From Eleginops maclovinus (taxonomy: Eukaryota; Chordata; Actinopteri; Perciformes; Eleginopidae): a stretch of DNA of 64,000 nucleotides. The notes below the pieces were generated by a model. The model was given only the letters and a program-made list of their open reading frames with translations. It did no database searches and was not told where the DNA came from. Where the stretch lies: contig NC_086368.1 of NCBI RefSeq assembly GCF_036324505.1, positions 9,075,016-9,139,015 of the forward strand, in the 5' to 3' direction. Of the stretch, positions 14,321-27,727 are shown piece after piece. How positions within the stretch are numbered: position 1 is the first letter of the stretch; every line of letters begins with the position of its first letter. The translations under genes were made by a program, and so were the position numbers.

Positions 14321-14715
14321 CTCAGAATTTGACCTTAAGAAACTTGAAAAGTAACTTATTCCTAATAACTGACATTTTGTGGATCAAATCAATAATCAAG
14401 TTAAATTTGCAGATCAACCGATAATGAAAGTGTTAGTTACACCCCTACTGTAGCTGTAACCATCACATGCCTCCCTCTTCCTGAACAACACAACTGTATA
14501 TTACACAACAGAGTTAACCACAGCTGTTAACAACCATGGCTCGTCCATCTGTCCTTTCCCTGATGCCCTCCCTCCCTCCGCCCGGGCGACTGTGTGAAGC
14601 CGTCTGTAATCAGATTACGCAGTGACTGGAGCCTCTGCATCCATCCCACTGTTAGCAACATCTGTGTCATGTGGAGAACCATGTGCATGCTGCGAAAAAG
14701 ACAGATTAATGTGCT

Positions 14716-14719
14716 GGTG

Positions 14720-14814
<95 letters not shown>
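14716..14814. repeat. (GT)n microsatellite
   Basis: A nearly pure GT tract of about 99 bp, with a gtgc unit near the start and one tgta interruption near 14785. Confidence 0.95.
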
Positions 14815-14816
<2 letters not shown>

Positions 14817-15202
14817 TTACAGGAGACCGAAGCATTACAGCTCTCCATTTATAGTACACTAACAGGTCATGTGCTGTTGTGAACAGCCTGTGTTGTCTGT
14901 GTCACCTTCATAATTAGGAAGATGCCATGTTCTAAATATGACATGACACACACATCTACACACACAGACACTGCCACACACACTTTAGTGTACGGGAAAC
15001 AAGCAGCGAGGCTAGGCAATATACAATATGAGTTATGAAAGTTATTAGGTTTTATAATACCATCCTCAGTGATGTATTGTTTATTCAGTCATCATAAAAT
15101 TAAATACACACAGGCAATACATATTTTGTGGTAATGACCAAATGAGAGGAGATTATGTGTGAATAAAAGCTGCTGCATCGAACAGGGTCATTATAAGGCA
15201 GG

Positions 15203-15600
15203 ATTAAATAACATCACATGCAAACACAGAAAAAGGCAAATATCATTAGATGCCATTATAGCCTGGAAATTATGAAAAATATCCTCATGTTACATCACCA
15301 AGCCTGACCCAAACGGGAGAGTGCAATTACATAATCCAAAATATTGATGATAGTAACTCTGTAATTCTTTCTGAAAGCACCAACGGTTAACCCTATAATA
15401 TTGTCGCTATAAAGATATCATTGATTGGTTTTTGTTAGTTACAGCCCAAGCTGAAAGCCATCACCATATTAAATAACACCCCAGGCAAACACAGAAAAAA
15501 GCTAATTGGATGCCATTATAGCCTGGGAAATTATGAAAAATATCCTTATATTCTATCTCCAAGCCTGACCCAAACGGTAGAAGGCCAATTTATATAATCA
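15203..15600. repeat. local direct duplication (two units about 265 bp apart)
   Basis: The block starting ttaaataacatcacatgcaa at 15203 recurs from 15469 as ttaaataacaccccaggcaa. Both continue through gatgccattatagcctgg, attatgaaaaatatcct and caagcctgacccaaacgg. Each unit is about 130 bp and they are highly similar with small indels. The spacer phrase tgaaagcaccaacggttaac has a weaker echo at about 15835 (tgaaagcacctatgtttaac), so the duplicated array may have been longer. Confidence 0.8.
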
Positions 15601-18600
15601 TGGAGAAGACAAGATCGGAGAAGAATTTGGTCATTTAAAATCAAGGCTTATTAGGAAAATATATGGATATTGTGATATGATTGTGGATATTATCTAAAAC
15701 TTTTATATTCTAATATAACAATTGTTGTCATGTCTTGGTTTTAGGACTGCATTACAGTAAAGTGTTTGTCTTTTCTAGTTATGAAACATTTATTATATCC
15801 ACATTATTGTTGAGTCATTGGGTAAATATTTTGTGAAAGCACCTATGTTTAACCATGAAATGTTCTTGCAATACTGATATTTGTTCAAAAATATTGTGAT
15901 ATTTGATTTTCCCGACATAGCACAGCCTGATCCAGAATACCTCTGATGTGGCAGTATCCGCTGTACCCCATGCTCCAGTGTCATTCATCATTGTGTCATT
16001 ACTAAATCAGAATCTAACAGGCCTTATCTAACACTTGCACGTTCTGAGGGCAGCATGTTACAGGTGAAGCAGCGCTGAACAGAATGCACTTAGATTATCT
16101 CCCTGTTGACAGAAAAGCACAAGAGAGGGCGCATCCTGGCGATTAGGTGTGCTGAGATAACCATGAGACACCGAGCGCATCTCACTGTGCAGCCTCTGGG
16201 AGCAGCAGATGTATGTGCTCCTCACCTGGCAAAAAGGGATCTGCAGTAACTCAGATACCGCCTGCCACAGCCCCGCCTGATCCATCCAACCACGACCCTA
16301 ATGTCTCATTGGCATTCAGTTACATGCCTGCATCAAGCGGCGAGTGAAAAGCTTGGCGCTAGCTCACCGCTATTAAGATTCTACAAAGCCAGCCGTTCCC
16401 CTGCTGCCGCAAGCACACAGAGAATCACACACCCCAGGAATAATAAAAGATCTGGGGAAGGGGATGAGCGAAACAGCTGGGTTGGCCAGCCACACTGACA
16501 GGAATAAATAAATGTCGGTGTCATTTATGGAAGCTGTGCCACTCAGAATGTTTATGAGTGCAATATCGGCCTATGAAAATCATTTACTTCAAGTGGCTAA
16601 ATCACCAGTGCAAACACATAGTCACACTGGCCTCAGTTACCCCCTTCATCCTACCCTCGGTCATCTGCAAAACCACACCGTGACCACTTCATGATGAGCT
16701 GTATCACTGGCAAGCCTCCCATCCTGAAGCTCAGAGAGGCAGCACCCCCACTAGCCCCCCCTCACCCCTGCATGTGTATGTCCGCCTATCAACATCCCCT
16801 CAGAATCCTAAGCCGCTTGTTAATCATCCTTTGAAAGAGCAGACTAATTCAGATGTCAAGGCCCATTACCTGTGAGCTTTCTGGAGGTGACCTGAGCCCC
16901 AATCTTGCAGTGATAAACAGCAGTCGGAGGATAATGCACATCTGGATAATAAGAGAGTAGAGAGTGACAAGCTGGCCAAGTGTGCAATCACTGAACGCAG
17001 CTGATGCGGTGGGGGACTATGGCGTGTAGCAGTCATCGTTGCATAAAGATAACGTCCTTCATGATAGTGCTGGGTCAGTCAGCCGCCGTATGGCTGCTGT
17101 GCCTGTGGTTAAATAAACAAGGCGCTCAGACAGAGGAGTGACTGCTCACCAACTGTCCCCTTCAATCTTCTCTCAGACACTGACAGACACAATGTTCAAC
17201 CAAGAAACAACCCACAAAACATACACACACCGGAATTCAGATTATACAGGATATGACGGGTGAACTCTGGAGCAAGAAAAGTGTAAGAAAAATGAAAATC
17301 ACATTAAAGATAAACACTGAGATTGTAGCTATATCCCAAACAGACATCTTTTGGGGATTGTTGAGCTTATGTTATGATCCTATTTTGACGATTACATATT
17401 TAAGGGGTTGTGGGTACCAGGAGGATAGAGTGATAAGACTAAATCCCTTTTTATTATAGTATCAGCTACAAGGATTGTAGGACACAACTCTATTGTAGAT
17501 ATATGATATGTTTAGAAAAGATTCATGATTGACATTTCTATCAGAGGTATAAAATACGACATATCTCAAGATATAACCATTGGCAGATAGGAACTAGCTG
17601 TACACACAGCAGGCAGAAGGAACAGTGGGTAATGAGGGCAAATAGGATGCAGGTCAAAGCAAAAAATAACCACTTTCTGTATTCATTACTCCTCGTCTAT
17701 TCAGTCAGCAGAGAAACCCACCCCCAACTACACATTTGCATCCACTGTCCTATATATAACCAAAATGCAATAAATGATTTTATGACCCTCCTAATAAATA
17801 CATATTTACTGGGCCATGTTAAGAATTAGTCATTATATTATAATGTGAGCGCTAACAGGCCTTTCAGACGACAATGCGGTCTTTAATTGGAGTTGGACTG
17901 AAGCCACCGAGGAACTGAAATGCCCAAGAACATCCCACTGAAAATAATAAAAGCACTATCCCAGAGGTAATTCAACATACAGTCAACACCATAATTCTAT
18001 GTATATGCTCAACAGCTTTATGGCCAATGATACTATTAGCTACTATAGACGATACAATTAGAGAACGTTGAACAAGCAAATTCCAATAATGGGCCATGTA
18101 GCCTAGATTTCAGATGGAGAGATTATGTTGTTAGCTTGTGTTAGTGGTGTATATTGACTTACATTCATTTCCTAGAGACTTCCCCGATCTCTAGCCTCTA
18201 ATCCTTTCTTTCCATAAAGTTATAATTGTCTGATCACTGTTGCTTTAACTTGACCCTTTCCTAATCATATACTGCTTGGAAATGGCAAACGTAAGCAACT
18301 ATTATTTCCAAAATGTCACAATAACACTTAATGTATTTCTTGTTACTTATTTATGAGCTGAAATATGTATGGGATATGTTCTTATTAATACACAAAGAGT
18401 AGCTATTATCTAGAGTAAGATGTAGACTCATTTGGTATGTTATCACTGTAATATGCCCTGATTATACACCTCAAAACTTCCAGTCCTCACACTGTCACAA
18501 AAGCTCCAAAATGTATTTTTATTTTGTATGCTTTAAAGACTTATTTCTATAGGTGGCCTGAGGACAAATGATTTAAAGGATTACCTTCCAGTTCAGTGAA

Positions 18601-19640
18601 TATTAACCGAGGTATAAAGGATTAACCCTTTAACGCTTAGTTTTACAGCCTTTTTTCTTGTGTGTTAGCTAAATTCAGTCGACTGCCTTGATTATAAAAA
18701 GACGTGGTGTATAACAAACGTTTTTTTAAAGGGTTAGGGGTTATTGGAAGATACAATTCATAGTGTCTTAAGATTGTAGTTTGGAATGGGCTGAAATAAA
18801 ATAGAAACTGTGATTTGCATGTTGTTCTACATATCTCTATCAAACTGAATATAAACCTAACCAACATCCAGGCAAAATGCAAAAGTTTTAGAACTGCACA
18901 CGGATTTCACATCTACAAGGCAATCATTGTGAAACACAGCTACAATCAGTTTTAAAAAATAGGGTTCTAACTCCAACCAACCATATCAAGTAGGCTGTTT
19001 ACGTTCCGATCAATGCAGGTGGTGCTGGAGTGTGCCAGAAAAGCAGCACCAATTGGATTAAAGTGGGAATAATGAGAGTGTGCTGGAGACCGGGAGCCAT
19101 GCATTGATACCACTCTATTCTAATATCACCAGTCATCATGCACACACACATGCACATCAGTGAAATAGCCAGCTGTAGTATGGATAAATTATTGAGGACT
19201 TGGAGTAGGGTTGGGAGCAACTTTACGCTTGTTTGTTTTGTAGTTATATTCCCCCCCCCCCCCCGTGCCTCCACAAACACGCTGCAAGGCATGCTAGAGT
19301 GGGCTCTCAGCTGGGATGCTTCTGGTTTTCGGCAGCTCTGCTTTGTAACAGCGTCATGGGATTATTGCAAAACAAAAAGTCATTAATGCTGGTTTGGAGT
19401 CTCGATTTTGTTGCCAATGACAAAAGTAAGTCTTGGTTTTTGTGCAGATCAACATATGTTTGAAAAGCACTGCACAAACACTAATGTGCAATAGTTGTTT
19501 CACTCTTTATATTCTCCAATGTCTTGTAAATTCATGTGTTTTTCACCTTTAGAATTAATTACCAGTCAGACAGGTCATAACAATAAGATATTAGGTCACA
19601 GTTTTCATTTAAATTATGTTTCAATATGGAAATTTGGTGA

Positions 19641-19752
<112 letters not shown>

Positions 19753-19877
19753 GGCAGCAGCACTTCACTACAAGTCTGCTGACAGCTGCCTCAGGCACAC
19801 ATGGGAGAAGCTTGATGGAAGTCACAGAGGACAAACAAGCTGTATACCAACAAAATGCTTTGTAGGATGATATAATT

Positions 19878-19911
<34 letters not shown>

Positions 19912-22900
19912 GAAGTGATTCCAAAGAAATACTTAAAATAGACGGAAAAATAAGCATACTCTTATTTCCACGTATAATTTATTACAAGGGCTTTACACAT
20001 TTGCACAATAGATATGCAATCAAAAACTAGCATAGTCACCAGTAGAATGACGATATTCAATAGCATTCTATCATTCTTATTTGAAGTAACCGGGGGAGGG
20101 AGCATGCAGAGAGACAGCTATGAAAGTTAGTAAGACATTAATGAGGCGAGTTAAGTAGGCTGAGGAGATCCAGCATTGGAACGACACTTCTGCTAATTGT
20201 CATGCTCTGGCGCTGTGGCAACCAACCGCCTTGCATTTTACAGTTTGACAGTCTTTGCTCAAGTGTGCAGCACAAACAAATCCACGCTGGCTGATGAGTG
20301 TGGTGATATGCCAGTGACACGGTGCTGTTAACAAAACAGGGGGGCTTGCGATCAAGTAATTCCGCTGCGCTTCTCATCTCAAACACTGGTAGAGGTTAAG
20401 TTTCCCCATGGTGAATTCACTAGCACCTGCTTGACATAAGCTTTATTATTTAACAATCTTTTTTTTGTTCCCCAGGTAGCTAATTCATTATAAAAACCTT
20501 GCAGATGACATAAAACTTGTGGTAAATAATTCATCAGTGAACACTGTGCCTGCTTTCCTATGTGGCAAAATGAAGTTGTCAGTGTGCAAAACGACTTTTG
20601 TGATTGTCAAATCTATGCTTGCAAAAATATATAATTTAGTGTAATTTCAATATGAACTTACAGCAATGAACACAATGCGAAAGACTGCCATACTGCAATC
20701 ATGGATCATTTGATTTAGCTGAAAGAAAAAATCCATTAAACAAATTTAAGTAATGCGGTTTTTGGTGCCCTTCGTGTTAAGCTCAATCGATGTCTTCAAT
20801 AAAATATGAAATATGTATCTTTCTTTCAGTTTTGTAAATTCACCAAGCATTTTTTCAATTTTCTGTATGTATATTGTATTCTGGCAAGTCATGTCGTTAT
20901 CTCAATATTCAACAAAGTAATCGCATATTTTTCTCATATCTTGCAGCCATTACCTAAATGAAGGTTTCTGTTGAGTGATTTTCAGTACTGCAATAAAGTG
21001 AAAAAGGTAATGGCCTGAAAGGTAGAAAAAACATTGAACCTTCAGGAAAGTGATCAGCTGTAATATACATTATTGCAGTTAATGGGCTGAAACATGCAAA
21101 CACACCGGTATGGTCCTTTAGGCTCCTCCAGAAGGTGCAAATTAGAGCTGTGGAGTTTCAATAAATACAGCAGCAGAGGACCGCCTGATGCAATATTTTG
21201 CTTATATTTCATAAAAGTCTTTGCCATGTTTCATTCTATATTCCACATTGTAAGTTATTAATGAGGCACCTGAGAATTTACTACCACTTACAATTGATTG
21301 TGTGTAAGGTCATAATTATTTTTTTTTTTTTCAATTCAGGCTTAATTTCTTGCCAGTTGGCACTAATGAGATTAAGAATGTTATGTTCTTTTGTCCAAGG
21401 GACGCCTGTCCTAGAAAGCATTATCAAGTCAGTTTTATAGAACATACAGTAACATGCAGGCTGGGCAACATTGCAATTAAAAAGCACAAAAGAGGCTAAA
21501 ACTATCAGAACAAAGCCATCTATAATCCAGTAGCAAAACAGCAGGATCAGTGCCAAAACATAAACCGATTTTAGCAAAACAAAACCTAACTGGCGTCTTA
21601 TTGTATCTGCATAAGAAAACAGTGTTAATCACTTTAAATGTACTTGAAAAAAGACTTTATGTGCCATGATATGAACAGCGTACGTGAAAGCTACCCTCTC
21701 CATACAGCTGATTGTCAGAAAAATCTCGAAGGCGTGAACAGAACAGATGTCTTCAGTCATTCGACCAGACTCTCCGGGCTGCTGGGCTCTAACTCTCACC
21801 ATCAATCCTCATTCTTTTGCAGCCGACTACAAATCTTTTTGCAGTGACAAAAGCATCGCCTGTCAAGAGGATGATTTCATTGAGAGGCACTTCGTGATAT
21901 GAGAGGTGCATTAATGAGATTAACCCACACACTATTGCTGTTTTATTCAAGGTCTTTGGGACTCATGTCAATCTGCTTTCTTCTTTATTGGCGTGATCAG
22001 CAGGTAATAGAAAACATGTGTGAGCAGAAGCTGACAACCTAAATTATAAACTAGAGTCAGCAACACGTTGATTTCAATTTCAGTTTTACTACAGCATTCA
22101 AGGTAATTAAAGAATCTGCCTCTTTAACTATAGCTTACGGAAACAGATGAATGATGCCATACTGCCGACTGAATAAACTCTCATTATCACATTAACAATT
22201 ATCAAACATTACAAAGAATGAAGAAAAATGACTATTAACTTCCAATAAAAAATGATGTTATCCCAACACCCCCGAAGGTGTTTGAGTATATTAATTATTT
22301 ACAATTGTAATTAAATATACCTGCAATCAGGTGACTGGTTAGATTTCAAGATCTTATTAAATGTCATTAAATAAAAAAACTCAAGCTGTCTGACTGAGAC
22401 ACAAACAGCAATGAATCTCCGGAGCAACGCATTTAAATAGAGGGCTTGTATACATGCATTTCCACATTCACATAGCTAATTTAAATCATCAAATGAAAGC
22501 TTGCTTCACTAGCTGCACTGTGTTACTGCTCTGAGAAATTATTCATTTGAAGTCAGAGCCATCCATTCAGCCGCAGATAAATGGCTACAGGTTGTATGTA
22601 TGTTTTGATTGCACCGTGATTGAAGCTGCAAACATATAGGAGGCACAGCAGAAAATAACCGAGCCGCGGAAAAAAAGGTTTTCTGGATTGCCATTCATGA
22701 AGCTTTTCATCAGGCATCTTTTCCCCCCACGATTCTTAGCTGGGGGTACGGGCAGAAATAGATTCCTGTACCGAGCACAGAGCCGAGCTTTTAATAGAGG
22801 TATCTCTCAGCTTAATCAAAGACAACATGGAAATGAGCACCTCACGGTACATTGTTAAGCCTTGGTGTAGGTGTGAACTTCCTCCTCTCCAACAGTAAAA

Positions 22901-23120
22901 AGATGTCTACGTGAGGATGTATGCATGTGAGAGAAGCCTCTTGGCGGTCCCTGGGGAGTATATGATACGGCAGAAGCAGAAAGTAAGTGCTGTGTGCAAC
23001 TCTCTCGGTTTCGATCAATGGCTCAGATAGATAATAGCCTCGATAGAGACTTGTATCTTGCATCCTGTCTCCCTATCGACGCCTCAAATCCCTAGTTGTG
23101 TTTATTGTACCCTCTCTTCA

Positions 23121-23334
23121 ATGAAGAAAACTGAAATGTTGACTTTAATTAAATGTATTATGTCAACAGATGTCACATAACTGCATTAGGTTAGTTAAAA
23201 GCAATAATGTTAAGTTAAAATAAAAAGGTTCAACTTCATATTATTGCTTTTAACCAACCTAATAGTTATGTAAAATGTGTTGACGTAATACAATGAATTA
23301 AAGTCAACATTTCAGTTTTTTTCAGTGTTACCTC
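23121..23334. mobile_element. foldback MITE-like palindrome
   Basis: The left arm from 23124 (gaaaactgaaatgttgactt, then tatgtcaaca, cataactgcattaggtta, aaagcaataatgttaag) is repeated in reverse complement on the right up to about 23325. The arms are about 95 bp, near-perfect, with a small loop around aaaataaaaagg. This is the structure of a miniature inverted-repeat element, and it has no coding capacity. Confidence 0.8.
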
Positions 23335-24049
23335 TTCCTTGCTAGCTCCTCCCAGCTGTCAGCAGCAGGAGGAAAGCACACCAGCACCAGAGGGCAAGGC
23401 AGGCGGAGCTTCTTGGGAAGAGTGCAGGGGTGGGAACATCTGGTAGACCCAGAGAGGCTGTCGGTCGCTGCCAGGGCGCCGTCATGTCAATCGCAAATTC
23501 CCGGGCTTCCTGGTAACAGCTGATCCTCCAGGCCCACTGCCTCCATCAGGCTGTAGCAAATCCACTCGCTAACTCAATTATGCAAGAGGTGTGAATTAAA
23601 CATGAGGCTTCCACACAGGGATGTATACACACAGCGTAGACGTACACACATGCACAATATGTAATCATACAATATAACAACCCCATCTGTATGCTAGCGC
23701 CGGGGGGGAGTTGTGAGGCAAACAGACCCATGCAAAGCTGATCCATGCTAGTTGTAACATTACATACGGCAGAAAATAGGCCACACAGGTAAGAGTGACA
23801 GGGAAGGGCAAAGGTGATGAGGATTTTTGCCATCTTTGCCACTTATTACTTCCCTGTGAGATTTAAAGGGGGAAAAAAAGAGCCTCGTGTGGGAGTTAAA
23901 CCTGGAGCCAAAGGCAGATCCGATTGTTCGCCCCATCTCTTCTCGTCGCTCCCTCTGTTTCTTTTTGTTTCTCTTTCCCTGCCCTTTATTAATCATCCTT
24001 GGTTATTGGGGCAGAGAGCGTAGTGTAAGGACCTCTGGGGAGTGTATAG

Positions 24050-24068
24050 ACACACACACACCCACACA

Positions 24069-24139
<71 letters not shown>
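24050..24139. repeat. (CA)n microsatellite
   Basis: About 90 bp of CA with two CCCA interruptions near its start. Confidence 0.95.
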
Positions 24140-24141
<2 letters not shown>

Positions 24142-25129
24142 TAAGTAGGCCTGTGCACATCTGATCTTCAGGGATCCTGGCCTGAGGTGGGACTCAGCTG
24201 CTGCTGATGTAACCTTTTGAACAGTCTCAGATGTTGTTTAGACATTCCAGTTCCTGCATACAAGCAATGTAAGGCCATCTCCATCACCAGTAAACACACA
24301 AACCATATCTCGAGAGCCGGTAAAACCCTAAACCTGCAGCTTGGGTCAGAACCAGCAACATCAAACCTTCACAGCTAAGACATTATTATCATAGTGTTTG
24401 GATGTTACAGTCAGCATCTTTGGAGAGCTAGATGCAGAAGGACAAACGGCTACAAGTCTGGATCGTGTGGCCAACGGGCAGCGGAATAACAGAGGATGTA
24501 ATTAGGCCTTCTCTTTATGCATATATAAGTGCACTCAGCCTGGAAGTCTCCAACTGGGCTACATGCCATTATTACCATTATCACTATTCGATCTCCCTGA
24601 GAAGGTGGTAAGGGTATGGACCAGTTAGATGACAAGGGGCTGAAGGAGGTTTACAGTAGCAGTCTTTGATATCATCTATAGGAAGTGTGCCGGAATTTGT
24701 ATACCGTTTCAATGCACATTAAGGAGCACTTAAGTCCATCATATAAATGTGCCAGATTTAGCCATATAGGCACATTTTCATCTGTCCCTGGCAGGTTGAG
24801 TAACAGACAATATACAACCTTTTTATAACACTTTGAAATGGTTTAGTACACTTAATCTGGAATGTATGAATTCATATATCATAAGGCGACACATAAACTT
24901 AAGTAATAGGAGGAAGGAGCATGAAAGAGAGGATTTGAATACTAATAAAGGATGTTTTTCAGGTGATCACAGATTGGATATGTTCCCATGTTTCTCTCGG
25001 TGTGTATGGTTATGATGGTTGTTGTGTTTAATGGATGCAACACATCAAAACGCTCGTCTTACAAACAAGTGGGGCTCAGGTGACACAACTGAAGGAGGAA
25101 GCGTTTGGAAAAGAAAGCAGGGGACGCAC

Positions 25130-25436
25130 CTGGTTTGACCGTCTTCAGGCGGATCGGCTCCCGAAAGTGGCGGATGACAGCCAGGGTGTCGCGGTTTGTA
25201 AGTCCACTGACGGGCGTCCCGTTCACCTCCAGCAAAACGTCCCCGTAGTAGGGCAGCTTCCCGACGTGACACACCAGCACGTCCAGCTTCATCTGGCCCA
25301 GGTAGGGGAACTGGCCCAGCTCTGCTCCACCCAGAACCTCCACCACGGAGCCAAAGTCTCCCAGGTTCCCCCATGACACCGCGCACTCCACCACTTTACT
25401 AGACCAGTGTTTCTTCTTCTTCAGTGTTCTGGACAT
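25130..25436 (-). CDS. magi3: MAGI3 exon 1: N-terminal PDZ domain of the membrane-associated guanylate kinase scaffold
   Basis: The exon encodes 102 residues and one base, starting [20 protein letters not shown] and ending in the IRLKTVKPG motif before a GTGCGT donor at 25129. The frame contains a PDZ fold, with the [20 protein letters not shown] stretch at about residues 66-85. MAGI proteins are junctional scaffolds with several PDZ domains, two WW domains and an inactive guanylate-kinase-like domain. The KKKKHW start and the [16 protein letters not shown] run fit MAGI3 better than MAGI1 or MAGI2, and the lrig2 neighbour agrees. A single-nucleotide difference in frame is not seen. The remaining exons lie left of the window. 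The start codon is the first ATG in the frame. Confidence 0.93.
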
Positions 25437-26075
25437 GGTTACTCCCTTTTACGAACAACTAAACGGTCTAACAGTCTCCTCGGTTCGCTGTTGTTAAATG
25501 AAGGCGAAGTGACGCGGCCTAATCAACCCTCCTGAGATATTCTCCAGAGCTTCTGCTGAGGGGGGGTTCATCTCCCTGACATTTAGGACGATGCTTTTCA
25601 ACCCGCGAATCTTCCGCTGAGGGTTGTCATCCCACGGTGTGCGTGCAGATGTCTAGGAAGCAATAATTCCAAGCGCTCCTTGTGCGTAAAACAGCAGAGT
25701 TGATAGCGTCTAGATGCTTTTAAAAGGGGAATGATTCATGCCATGGTCTCCGTCGCTACTCTGGAACAATATCCGCGTCTCCAGATGAGTCTCCCGACGC
25801 TAAGTCGTTAAAACTAAATGTAAACAGAGAGGATTTTACTCACTCGGCGGTGGATTGTGTCGCTGAAATGTAGTGCGTCAACGACAATTCCCTCATACCT
25901 GTGGGCAGGCTGAAAATAGACGGGCGGGAGCAATCACGGTTTATGCAGTTGAGATCCAGCCCACGGTGACTGAGCCGTGAGACATCTGCGAGGAGCGTTC
26001 GTCTGCTACAGGTTTGAACACACCTGGCACCGCCAGCAGAGAGGCTGCCAAGCTCCGAAACGCCCCTTTTACGCT
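25437..26075 (-). promoter_or_regulatory. magi3 5' UTR and promoter region
   Basis: The 640 bp upstream of the magi3 start codon are clearly richer in G+C and CpG than the surrounding DNA and lack recognisable transposons. A GC-box-like cgggcgggag lies at 25920-25929. No convincing TATA box is fixed by the sequence; a ttttaaaa at about 25718 is possible but unproven. Transcription would run leftward. The exact start site cannot be read from DNA alone. Confidence 0.55.
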
Positions 26076-26079
26076 CAGC

Positions 26080-26111
<32 letters not shown>
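26076..26111. repeat. (CAG)12 trinucleotide repeat upstream of magi3
   Basis: Twelve CAG units with one TAG interruption, at the upstream edge of the GC-rich magi3 region. It may lie in 5' flanking or untranslated DNA. The poly-leucine frame on the minus strand is an artefact. Confidence 0.9.
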
Positions 26112-26559
26112 TGTGGTGTAGACGCTCGTGCTGGCTGGCTCCATCCTCTGGTCTGTTGTGGTACTAAATGAAAAAACATACTGCGTGGGTCCAGGAATGT
26201 TCACTGTAGCTTATTGTTATTTTGCGTCAAATAAATACAATCTGGACGTTTTGCATTTGGCTGTATTGAGCCAGCCAGAAAAACAAAGACTACTACACTG
26301 TTGTGCAAAAACAATTATGAGCAATATGAACCTAGTTAAAATTATGATTATTACTTGTTGCCTCCTTAGTTTAACAATAAATACTGCAACAAGAACACGT
26401 AAGTAGCTCTGTGCAATCTATATCTTTAGCTCTGTTTACGTGTTACACTTAATTTAAATATTATAAGTATCCTACTGCTGCTGCCCAGATGTCTACTTTG
26501 TAAATTGTAATAACTTTTTTTTTTTTTAATGTTAGATCTTAGGTGCATTCCCTTTATCT

Positions 26560-26640
26560 TATGCTATTTGTTCTCTACTACTTTTGCTGTAACATTGTAC
26601 ATTTCCCTTCTTTGAGACGAATAAAGGAATTATGATTCTG
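26560..26640 (+). repeat. non-LTR retroelement 3' tail
   Basis: The phrase tgctgtaacattgtacattt followed by gagacgaataaaggaatta resembles the 3' ends shared by fish L2-like LINEs and their SINEs. Only the tail is present, as expected from 5' truncation. Confidence 0.5.
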
Positions 26641-27194
26641 AAATTCAGGCAGATTCACATTTAAGATTATCAGTAAAAACACGCAGAGCATGAAATCCCT
26701 AACATTAAGCGTGCAGAACTAATGGAATCTAATTAAAAAAATTCATTTAAGTGAGGTAAGTATATTTGGAGGGTTGATTATAATAAATCCCCTCAGCGCC
26801 ACCTAGTGACACAATCAGAAATCAAATGATGTACTGTTCTGTTTCACCCCTCCTCGGCTTTGATTTCCCCTTGCATACCTTCATACATGCCATCACGCTT
26901 GGTCGCATTCGGCTGCGTTTACCCATGCCTGACCTATAAGACCAGGCTTTAATTGATTTACTAGTTAATTATCCTTGACTGTTAACCAAGGCTTTGTTTT
27001 CTAATTGTTTGAACAGAACATGCTTAGAATAGCCTGTTTATTATTGGATTTTCAGAATACATGTAGGTATAGTGCAGTGAATCTGACTTTTTACATAAGG
27101 GAACATTCATCCTACTTATATTCATGGCCTGTGAGCACAGTGTTCACATACATTTACATTAATGTGTGTGTGTTGGTATCAAACTGTTATATAA

Positions 27195-27727
27195 CCAGTG
27201 GTGGGAAGTAACTAAGTACATTTACTCTTTCGATGTATTTTAATTTAATGCTACTTCATACTGATACGCCGCTACATTTTAGAGACAAACATTGTACTTT
27301 TTACTCCACTATGTTAATTTAACACTCACAGTTACTAGTATTTTGTACAGAAAAAAAAAACATAGATGGTATAATGCATTGCTGTATACGAGTACTCTAC
27401 CCAGTATTTCACAGATCTGAATTGCTCCACATTGACAAACTACAATACTGAAATGCTCTTACATGTATAAAAACAGGATAGTACTTAAAGTTTTGATACT
27501 TGAAGTACATTTACCTGGTAATACTTCTATACCTTATATTATTGTGAAGACGGTAATTGTGTAGAACAAGTACTTTTACATTTTAAGCATATTTTCATAC
27601 TAATACTTTTGTACTTTTACTTAAGTCACATTTTGAAATCAGGGATTTTACTTGCGATGAAGTACTCTAAAACCATAGTATTTGTAATTGAACTTAAGTA
27701 AAGGATCTGAGTACTTCTTCCAACACG
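27195..27727. mobile_element. DNA element with AGTAACTAAGTACATTTACT termini
   Basis: The left end ccagtggtgggaagtaacta and the right end gagtacttcttccaacacgt are imperfect inverted repeats. The interior is rich in aagtac and tacttaagt motifs (for example cttttacttaagtcacattt). This is a familiar abundant fish repeat without coding capacity. A shorter related fragment sits at about 34040-34155 in lrig2 intron 17. Confidence 0.65.

Noticed and set aside
25941..26204. Open frame with a poly-leucine run that resembles a signal peptide
   Set aside because: The leucines come from the CAG repeat, and there is no conserved sequence after it.
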